Position numbers and translations under genes: made by a program | Shown here: piece by piece, positions 57,961-64,000 of the stretch | Numbering within the stretch: the first letter of the stretch is position 1 | Layout of the letters: every line of letters starts with the position of its first letter | The notes under the pieces: generated by a model | What the model saw: only the letters and a program-made list of their open reading frames with translations | The model's database searches: none | Told to the model about the DNA's origin: nothing | DNA from: Microvirga pudoricolor | GTDB lineage: Bacteria; Pseudomonadota; Alphaproteobacteria; Rhizobiales; Beijerinckiaceae | Assembly (NCBI RefSeq): GCF_016892705.1 | Contig: NZ_JAFEMB010000006.1 | Coordinates: 186,001-250,000 of the forward strand | DNA: 64,000 nucleotides | Reading direction: 5' to 3'

Positions 57961-58521
57961 ATGACGATCCCGAACCTCATCACGGTCGCCCGCCTGATCC
58001 TCGTGCCGATCATCCTCGCGCTGATCGTGCGGGAGCAGTGGATCGCGGCGTTCGGGCTGTTCGTGGTGGCGGGTCTGTCCGATTTCGCGGACGGCTACAT
58101 CGCCCGGCGTTTCCACATGGAGAGCCGGTTCGGGGCCTACATGGACCCGGTCGCCGACAAGCTTCTGATGGTGTCGATCTACGTGGCCCTGGCGCTGTCG
58201 GGCGCCATCCCGGCCTGGCTCACCGGCCTCGTGGTGGCCCGGGACGTGCTGATCGTGTCCGCCGTCCTCCTGTCCGGGGCGCTGGAGCGCCCCGTGGAGA
58301 TCAGGCCGCTCCTGGTCAGCAAGCTCAATACGGCGGCCCAGATCGCTTTCGCGGCCTTCGCGCTGGGCATCAACGCATTCCGGGTCGAGCTGGGCGCCGT
58401 CGAGACGTTAGCCATGCTCCTGACCGCCGCCTTGACCGCCGCTTCGGCAGGTGCCTATCTCCACCTATGGCTCAGGCACATGACGGGCAGGAGCGGCGTG
58501 GAGGATGCCGAGGCGCGATGA
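57961..58521 (+). CDS. pgsA: CDP-alcohol phosphatidyltransferase, PgsA-like
   Basis: A 186-aa membrane enzyme transferring a phosphatidyl group from CDP-diacylglycerol. The signature D-x2-D-G-x2-A-R-x8-G-x3-D-x3-D is exact: Asp41, Asp44, Gly45, Ala48, Arg49, Gly58, Asp62 and Asp66. About five membrane segments are visible, and the opening [20 protein letters not shown] resembles PgsA, which makes phosphatidylglycerol phosphate; a cardiolipin or other CDP-alcohol transferase cannot be excluded. GGAG is only three bases from this ATG, so the ATG at 57952 is an alternative. The stop overlaps the next gene as ATGA. Confidence 0.88.
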   Translation: MTIPNLITVARLILVPIILALIVREQWIAAFGLFVVAGLSDFADGYIARRFHMESRFGAYMDPVADKLLMVSIYVALALSGAIPAWLTGLVVARDVLIVSAVLLSGALERPVEIRPLLVSKLNTAAQIAFAAFALGINAFRVELGAVETLAMLLTAALTAASAGAYLHLWLRHMTGRSGVEDAEAR

Positions 58522-59609
58522 CGGTCCAAAGACAGGTCACATTCTGGCTCGTGGCGCTCGTCGTCGCGGTCGCGCTGCTGTTCCTCCTGCGCGGCATCCT
58601 GCTCCCCTTCGTGGCGGGCTTCGCCCTGGCCTACCTGCTCGACCCCCTGGCGGATCGGATGCACAGGCTGGGCCTCAGCCGCCTGGGGGCGAGCCTCATC
58701 ATTCTCGTGCTGTTCGTCCTGCTGTTCATCCTCACCCTCGTGATCGTCGTGCCGCTCGTGGCCCAGCAGGTGGCGGCCTTCGTGGAGCGCTTGCCGGGCT
58801 ACGTGGCCCGGCTCCAGCAATTGGCCGTCCAGGAGGGCGGGCCCTGGATCGAGAAGATCGGCGGATCCTCCGCCCTATCCGAAATGCAGACATCCGTCGG
58901 GAATCTCATCAGCCAGGGCGTGGCCTGGATGGGCGCGTTCCTGAACTCGCTCTGGTCCGGCGGGCAGGCGCTCATCGGCGTCGTATCCCTGCTGGTGGTG
59001 ACCCCCGTGGTGGCTTTCTACATGCTCATCGACTGGGACCGGATGGTCGGCACCGTCGATTCCTGGCTGCCCCCACGCAACCGCGACACGGTGCGCATGA
59101 TCGCCAGGGACATCGACCGGGCCATCGCGGGCTTCGTGCGCGGCCAAGCCATGGTTTGCATCATCCTCGGCACCTTCTACGCGGTGGGACTGACCCTGAT
59201 CGGCCTGAATTTCGGCCCGATGATCGGCATGACGTCCGGTATTCTGAGCTTCATCCCGTATGTCGGGTCGCTCACCGGCCTGATCCTGTCCGTGGGAGTC
59301 GCGATCGTTCAGTTCTGGCCGGATTGGACCATGATCCTGGCAACGCTCGGCATCTTCGTCTTCGGGCAGTTTGTCGAGGGTAACATCCTGTCGCCGAAGC
59401 TCGTGGGCGACTCGGTCGGCCTGCACCCGGTCTGGCTGATGTTCGCGCTCCTCGCCTTCGGCGCGCTGTTCGGCTTCGTGGGCCTGCTCCTGGCGGTGCC
59501 CCTGGCGGCGGCGGTGGGCGTGATCGCCCGCTATGCCCTGCGCCGATACCTCGCGAGCCCGTTCTATCGCGGCGAGACGGTGGTGCTGCGGAGCGACGTC
59601 GATGCCTGA
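58518..59609 (+). CDS. AI-2E/PerM-family membrane permease
   Basis: A 363-aa membrane protein of the AI-2E (PF01594) family. A pair of N-terminal membrane segments, a second set near residues 55-80, a hydrophilic domain, and a C-terminal cluster of segments with SFIPYVGSLTGLILSVGVAI near residues 248-267 and the conserved VEGNILSPKLVGDSVGLHPV near residues 287-306. Members include the autoinducer-2 exporter TqsA and various permeases or antiporters; the substrate cannot be inferred. It is coupled to pgsA by ATGA and overlaps hdaA by eight bases. Confidence 0.9.
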   Translation: MTVQRQVTFWLVALVVAVALLFLLRGILLPFVAGFALAYLLDPLADRMHRLGLSRLGASLIILVLFVLLFILTLVIVVPLVAQQVAAFVERLPGYVARLQQLAVQEGGPWIEKIGGSSALSEMQTSVGNLISQGVAWMGAFLNSLWSGGQALIGVVSLLVVTPVVAFYMLIDWDRMVGTVDSWLPPRNRDTVRMIARDIDRAIAGFVRGQAMVCIILGTFYAVGLTLIGLNFGPMIGMTSGILSFIPYVGSLTGLILSVGVAIVQFWPDWTMILATLGIFVFGQFVEGNILSPKLVGDSVGLHPVWLMFALLAFGALFGFVGLLLAVPLAAAVGVIARYALRRYLASPFYRGETVVLRSDVDA

Positions 59610-60291
59610 CGCCCCCAAGCAGCTCGCCTTCGACCTGCCCCTGGATCCGCGCTATGGGCGCGAGGATTTCCTGGTCAGTCCGTCCAACGAAAAGGCCTAC
59701 GGTCTCATCGAGGCTTGGCCTGAATGGCCGGACACCATCCTGGTGCTGGTGGGACCGCCCGGGAGCGGCAAAAGCCATCTGGCGTCGATCTGGGCGACGG
59801 ACGCCCGCGCCTGGACCATCGAGGCGGCCGAGGCGTCGGGCGACAAGGTCCCGCATCTGATCTCCAGCGGCGCGCTGGCCATCGAGGACATGGATCGCGG
59901 CCCCCTCGACGAGGCCGCCCTGTTCCACCTTCTCAACCTGGCCCGCGAGCGCGGGGCTTTCGTGCTGATGACCTGCGAGAACCCGCCCGACCGCTGGGGA
60001 CTGACCACGCCCGATCTTCTGTCGCGGCTGCGCCTGGCACCCAGTGTGTCCCTCGACCCGCCCGACGACGCCCTGCTGAAAGCGGTGCTGGTCAAGCTTT
60101 TTGTCGACCGCCAGCTCGTGGTCGACACCACGGTGGTGGACTATATCGCCCTCAGAATCGAGCGGTCGCTGGCGCGCGCCGCCGACGTTGTGTCGCGGCT
60201 GGACAAGGAAGCCCTGAGCCGTGGACGACGCGTTTCGCGGGCCATCGCGGCCGAAATTCTCGGATCGCAGGAAACGGAAGAGAGCGAGTGA
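59602..60291 (+). CDS. hdaA: HdaA, DnaA-related regulator of replication initiation
   Basis: A 229-aa DnaA-like AAA+ protein without the C-terminal DNA-binding domain. HdaA stimulates DnaA-ATP hydrolysis when bound to the sliding clamp. Near the N-terminus QLAFDLPL (7-14) resembles the clamp-binding motif QLSLPL of E. coli Hda. Walker A is GPPGSGKS at 51-58; Walker B is degenerate (LAIEDMDRG). The start overlaps the permease stop by eight bases, and its TGA overlaps the ppk GTG by four bases. The ordering with ppk and ppx recurs in Rhizobiales. Confidence 0.9.
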   Translation: MPDAPKQLAFDLPLDPRYGREDFLVSPSNEKAYGLIEAWPEWPDTILVLVGPPGSGKSHLASIWATDARAWTIEAAEASGDKVPHLISSGALAIEDMDRGPLDEAALFHLLNLARERGAFVLMTCENPPDRWGLTTPDLLSRLRLAPSVSLDPPDDALLKAVLVKLFVDRQLVVDTTVVDYIALRIERSLARAADVVSRLDKEALSRGRRVSRAIAAEILGSQETEESE

Positions 60292-62618
60292 AGGCACAAG
60301 TGCAGAATCGTCGTGAAACCGTCACCAAAGCCGAGGCAAAGCGGGGTCCCAAGAAGGTTGCGGGAGAACGTGACGTGGCGAGCGCGGTAAATGCGGCAGC
60401 GGCAGGAGAATTCATTCTCGACGACGTCGAACTCGTCACCGACACGCCCCTGCCCAAGGCCCCCGCCGATATCGAGCTCGACGGCGCGGCCCTGCGGCAG
60501 TTTCCGCAGCGCTTCGTGAACCGCGAGCTGTCCTGGCTTCAGTTCAACCGCCGGGTCCTGGAGGAGGCCTCCAACCGCAACCATCCGCTCCTGGAGCAGC
60601 TGCGCTTCCTGTCGATTTCGGCGAACAACCTCGACGAGTTCTTCATGGTCCGTGTGGCGGGTCTGCGCGGGCAGCTTCGCTCAGGCGTCGAGACGGTCTC
60701 CCAGGACGGCCTGACCCCACAGGAGCAGCTGTCCAAGATCGCGGCCGAGGTCTCGGGGCTGGCCTCCGACCAGCAGCGCCGCTGGCGCGAGCTGCGGGAC
60801 GACCTCCAGGAGGAGGGCATCTTCCTCGTCGATGGGCCGGGGCTGGCGAAATCCGAGGCTTTGTGGCTCGAGGACTACTTCCTGAGCCACATCTTCCCGG
60901 TTCTGACGCCGCTTGCCATCGATCCGGCGCATCCCTTCCCATTCATTCCCAATCTCGGCTCGTCCATCGCCCTCAAACTCGCCCGCCAGAGCGACGGCAA
61001 GGTTCTGAACGCCCTGATCCGCCTGCCTTCCAAGGTGGACCGCTTCATCCGCCTACCGGACCTCGCCGAAACCGGAGCAACCCGCTTCATCGCACTGGAG
61101 CAGGTGATCGTGCTCTACACGGGCCGTCTCTTCCCGGGCTACAGCGTCCAGGGGCAGGGGGCCTTCCGGGTGATCCGCGATTCCGACCTCGAACTGGAGG
61201 AGGAGGCCGAGGACCTGGTGCGGGTGTTCGAATCCGCCCTCAAGCAGCGGCGCCGCGGCTCGGTGATCCGCCTGGAGGTCGAGGCCGCCATGCCGGAGGA
61301 CCTGCGCCTCTTCGTGACGGAGGAATCCGAGATCGGCGGGGACGAGATGTTCGTGGTCGAGGGCATGCTGGGCCTCAACGACCTGTCCCAGCTCGTGGGC
61401 CTCGACCGGCCGGATTTGAAGTTCAAGCCCTACAACCCGCGCTTTCCCGAGCGGATCCGCGAGCATAGCGGCGATTGCTTCGCGGCGATCCGCCAGAAGG
61501 ACATCCTGGTCCACCACCCCTATGAATCCTTCGATGCGGTGGTGCAGTTCCTGTCGCAGGCCGCCCGCGATCCTAACGTGGTGGCGATCAAGCAGACCCT
61601 TTACCGCACCTCCAACGACAGCCCCATCGTGGCAGCCCTGGCCGAAGCCGCCGAGGCTGGAAAGTCCGTGACGGCGCTCGTGGAATTGAAGGCCCGTTTC
61701 GACGAGGAAGCCAATATCCGCTGGGCCCGCAACCTGGAGCGGGCGGGCGCCCAGGTGGTCTTCGGCTTCATCGAGCTGAAAACCCACGCCAAGCTCTCCA
61801 TGGTGGTCCGGCGCGAGGGCAGCCAGCTTATCACCTACTGCCATGTGGGAACGGGCAACTACCATCCGATCACGGCCCGCATCTACACGGACCTGTCCTA
61901 TTTCACGGCCGATCCGGTCATCGGCCGGGACGTGTCGCGCATCTTCAATTTCGTCACGGGCTACGCCGAACCGGCCGAGCTGGAGCGCATGGCGGTCTCG
62001 CCCCTGAACCTGAAGAAGCGGCTCCTGCAGCACATCGCCGAGGAAGTCGCCCATGTGAAGGCGGGCCGGCCCGGCGCCATCTGGGGCAAGTGCAATTCCC
62101 TCGTGGACCAGCAGATCATCGACGCGCTCTACGACGCCAGCGCGGCGGGCGTGCAGGTGGACCTCGTGGTACGGGGCATCTGCTGCCTGCGGCCCGGCAT
62201 CAAGGGCCTATCGGAGAACATCCGGGTCAAGTCCATCGTCGGGCGCTTCCTGGAACACACCCGCATCTACGCCTTCGGCAACGGCCAGGGCCTGCCCAAC
62301 CCGAAAGCCCACGTCTACATCTCGTCCGCCGACCTGATGTCGCGCAATCTCGACCGTCGGGTGGAGGCCCTGCTGCCGATCCTGAACCCCACCGTGCACC
62401 AGCAGGTGCTCGATCAGATCATGCTGGCCAACTTTCTCGACAACGAACAGAGCTGGCAGGTGCTCCCGGACGGCAAGAGCCGCCGCGTCGCGCCCGCCGA
62501 GGGCGAGGAACCTTTCAACGCGCACAAGTATTTCATGACGAATCCGAGTCTGTCAGGCCGTGGAAAATCCCTCCGAACGTCAAGCCCCAAGGCGCTTCCC
62601 AAGCGGAGACAGCGCTGA
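60288..62618 (+). CDS. ppk: Polyphosphate kinase 1
   Basis: PPK1 (776 aa) makes inorganic polyphosphate from ATP through a phosphohistidine. His500 in KTHAKL matches E. coli His435 and His657 in [10 protein letters not shown] matches His592, so the protein is about 65 residues longer at the N-terminus. That extra part is polar and Lys/Ala-rich. The N-terminal [20 protein letters not shown] and the PLD-like block [20 protein letters not shown] are typical. The start is GTG at 60288, overlapping the hdaA stop (GTGA). ppx follows one base after the stop. Confidence 0.95.
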   Translation: MKAQVQNRRETVTKAEAKRGPKKVAGERDVASAVNAAAAGEFILDDVELVTDTPLPKAPADIELDGAALRQFPQRFVNRELSWLQFNRRVLEEASNRNHPLLEQLRFLSISANNLDEFFMVRVAGLRGQLRSGVETVSQDGLTPQEQLSKIAAEVSGLASDQQRRWRELRDDLQEEGIFLVDGPGLAKSEALWLEDYFLSHIFPVLTPLAIDPAHPFPFIPNLGSSIALKLARQSDGKVLNALIRLPSKVDRFIRLPDLAETGATRFIALEQVIVLYTGRLFPGYSVQGQGAFRVIRDSDLELEEEAEDLVRVFESALKQRRRGSVIRLEVEAAMPEDLRLFVTEESEIGGDEMFVVEGMLGLNDLSQLVGLDRPDLKFKPYNPRFPERIREHSGDCFAAIRQKDILVHHPYESFDAVVQFLSQAARDPNVVAIKQTLYRTSNDSPIVAALAEAAEAGKSVTALVELKARFDEEANIRWARNLERAGAQVVFGFIELKTHAKLSMVVRREGSQLITYCHVGTGNYHPITARIYTDLSYFTADPVIGRDVSRIFNFVTGYAEPAELERMAVSPLNLKKRLLQHIAEEVAHVKAGRPGAIWGKCNSLVDQQIIDALYDASAAGVQVDLVVRGICCLRPGIKGLSENIRVKSIVGRFLEHTRIYAFGNGQGLPNPKAHVYISSADLMSRNLDRRVEALLPILNPTVHQQVLDQIMLANFLDNEQSWQVLPDGKSRRVAPAEGEEPFNAHKYFMTNPSLSGRGKSLRTSSPKALPKRRQR

Positions 62619-62619
62619 C

Positions 62620-64000
62620 ATGCCGGTCAACCACGACGAGGCGCCGGGCCGCCTGAAGCTCGGCCGTCCGGTCGCGATCATCGATATCGGGTCGAATTCG
62701 GTCCGGCTCGTGGTCTATGAGGGTCACGCGCGCTCTCCCGCCGTCCTCTACAACGAGAAGGTCCTGTGCGGCCTGGGCCGGCAGGTGGCCACCACCGGCA
62801 GACTGGACGACGACGCGGTCGACCGGGCCCTGAGGGCGCTGGCCCGGTTCCGGGTGCTGTGCGACACGATGGGCGTCGCCGAGGTCTTCGTGCTCGCGAC
62901 GGCGGCGGCCCGTGACGCCTCGAACGGTCCGGCCTTCCTCAAGGCGGCGGCCAAGGCCTGCGGCCGCAGGATCGAGCTCCTGTCGGGCGCCAAGGAGGCG
63001 GAATTGTCGGCCCTCGGCGTGGTGTCCGGCTTCTTTCGCCCGGACGGCATCGTCGGCGACATGGGCGGCGGCAGCCTCGAGCTCGTGGAGGTCATGGACC
63101 ACACGGTCGGAGAAGGCATCACGATGCCGCTGGGCGGCCTTGCCCTGCAGGACGTGAGCGGCGGCTCCATCCGCCGCGCGGAACGCATCGTGCGCCAGGC
63201 GCTCGAAAAGGCGCCCGAGTACCTGGCCCATCTCCAGGGCCGCACGTTCTACGCGGTGGGCGGAACCTGGCGCGCCCTCGCCAAGCTGCATCAGGCCGCG
63301 CGAGGTTATCCGCTGCACGTGATGCACAACTACATCATCAGCCCCGACGACGGTCTCGACTTCCTGCATCTCGTCGAAGAGGCGGACGTCAAGTCGTTGA
63401 AGGACATCGAGAGTATTTCCGAGGCCCGCCGTCCGCTCCTGGCCTATGGCGCCATCGTGCTGGAGGAGATCATCCGTCTCGGCCAGCCGAAGGAAATCGC
63501 CATCTCGGCCTTCGGCGTGCGCGAGGGGCTGCTGTACGATCGGCTGCCCCCGGAAGCCCAGGCGCTCGACCCGCTGCTGGCCTCCGCGAACGACCTGAAT
63601 TTTCTGCGGTCCCGCTCGCCCCGCCACGGCGAGGAACTGTGGGATTGGACCAACGCCTTCGTTCAGAGCCTGGGTCTGCCCGAGACCGAAACCGAGCACC
63701 GCCTGCGCCATGCGGCCTGCCTGCTCGCGGACATCGGCTGGCGCGCCCATCCGGATTATCGCGGCGAGCAGAGCCTGAACTTCATCGCGTTCGGGTCGTT
63801 CTCCGGGCTCGACCATGCCGGCCGCGCCTACCTGGCGCTCGCGGTCTTCTTCCGGCACGAGGGCCTGTCTCCGGACAAGGTGGGCTCTCGTATCAAGACC
63901 CTGGCGGGGCCCAAGCTCATGGAGCGCGCCCGCCTTCTCGCGGCCCTGATGCGGATCGCCTATCCGGTTTCCGTGGCCATGGAAGGCGTCCTGCCAAAGA
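62620..64000 (+). CDS. ppx: Exopolyphosphatase (Ppx/GppA), 3' end outside window
   Basis: The first 460 residues of a Ppx/GppA phosphatase, cut by the window end with no stop yet reached. The N-terminal phosphate loop AIIDIGSNSVRLVVYEG lies near residues 19-35, and GDMGGGSLELVEV near residues 147-159 is the second phosphate-binding motif of the actin-like fold. These enzymes hydrolyse polyphosphate or pppGpp; which one is not clear from sequence. CGGAGA precedes the ATG, which is one base after the ppk TGA. Synthesis and degradation of polyphosphate are thus encoded by one mRNA. Confidence 0.93.
   Translation, partial: MPVNHDEAPGRLKLGRPVAIIDIGSNSVRLVVYEGHARSPAVLYNEKVLCGLGRQVATTGRLDDDAVDRALRALARFRVLCDTMGVAEVFVLATAAARDASNGPAFLKAAAKACGRRIELLSGAKEAELSALGVVSGFFRPDGIVGDMGGGSLELVEVMDHTVGEGITMPLGGLALQDVSGGSIRRAERIVRQALEKAPEYLAHLQGRTFYAVGGTWRALAKLHQAARGYPLHVMHNYIISPDDGLDFLHLVEEADVKSLKDIESISEARRPLLAYGAIVLEEIIRLGQPKEIAISAFGVREGLLYDRLPPEAQALDPLLASANDLNFLRSRSPRHGEELWDWTNAFVQSLGLPETETEHRLRHAACLLADIGWRAHPDYRGEQSLNFIAFGSFSGLDHAGRAYLALAVFFRHEGLSPDKVGSRIKTLAGPKLMERARLLAALMRIAYPVSVAMEGVLPK

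Overview
The window is a stretch of core chromosome from a GC-rich alphaproteobacterium, most likely order Hyphomicrobiales (Rhizobiales) and perhaps near Microvirga or Methylobacterium. The order rests on several features: an alpha operon without rpsD and with adk between secY and rpsM, a short-LID adenylate kinase, an HdaA-type DnaA homologue next to ppk and ppx, an ATP12 chaperone gene, and CTTGAC-type promoters. The genus is a guess from general resemblance.

Positions 1-11,700 hold rplK-rplA (closed by a strong terminator), an 800-base structured gap, rplJ-rplL and rpoB-rpoC. RpoB carries the wild-type residues of the rifampicin pocket. A lone family-4 glycosyltransferase gene (minus strand, 11,715-13,361) lies between rpoC and the str operon and shares a bidirectional terminator with rpoC. 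Positions 13,490-32,760 are the str, S10, spc and alpha operons in nearly uninterrupted order (rpsL-rpsG-fusA-tuf, then rpsJ to rplO, secY, adk, rpsM, rpsK, rpoA, rplQ). Promoter-like sites precede rpsL, rplN and rpsM, and a terminator follows rplQ. Together these genes make most of the ribosome, the RNA polymerase core, the elongation factors and the SecY channel.

Positions 32,900-41,290 hold housekeeping genes: a periplasmic Do-type protease, RarA, the CrcB fluoride channel, a TPR-like secreted protein, an RluC-type pseudouridine synthase, a GNAT acetyltransferase, a HAD phosphatase, the F1-ATPase chaperone ATP12 and a small lipoprotein. Positions 41,440-45,970 encode propionyl-CoA carboxylase (pccB and pccA), separated by a small unknown gene. 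Positions 45,980-55,990 are mixed accessory and housekeeping genes: a gamma-glutamylcyclotransferase-like protein, acylphosphatase, rhodanese, DUF599 and DUF3253 proteins, two glutathione transferases, an acetyltransferase, a secreted pentapeptide-repeat protein, DUF1989 and DUF2147 proteins, ndk and a cytoplasmic molybdopterin oxidoreductase. Two large palindromic intergenic repeats lie here.

Positions 56,030-64,000 hold purM-purN on the minus strand. Divergent from them is a tightly overlapping plus-strand series: CDP-alcohol phosphatidyltransferase, PerM-type permease, hdaA, ppk and ppx (cut by the window end). This series couples replication control and polyphosphate metabolism in one transcription unit.

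I found no CRISPR array, insertion sequence, prophage, tRNA or rRNA gene, and no convincing new multi-gene system. The most interesting observations are RNA-level or evolutionary: the structured rplA-rplJ gap, hairpins in several operon spacers, a promoter embedded in a hairpin before rplN, a palindromic repeat inside the alpha operon, and the aberrant codon use of tuf. All motif and promoter calls were made by eye.
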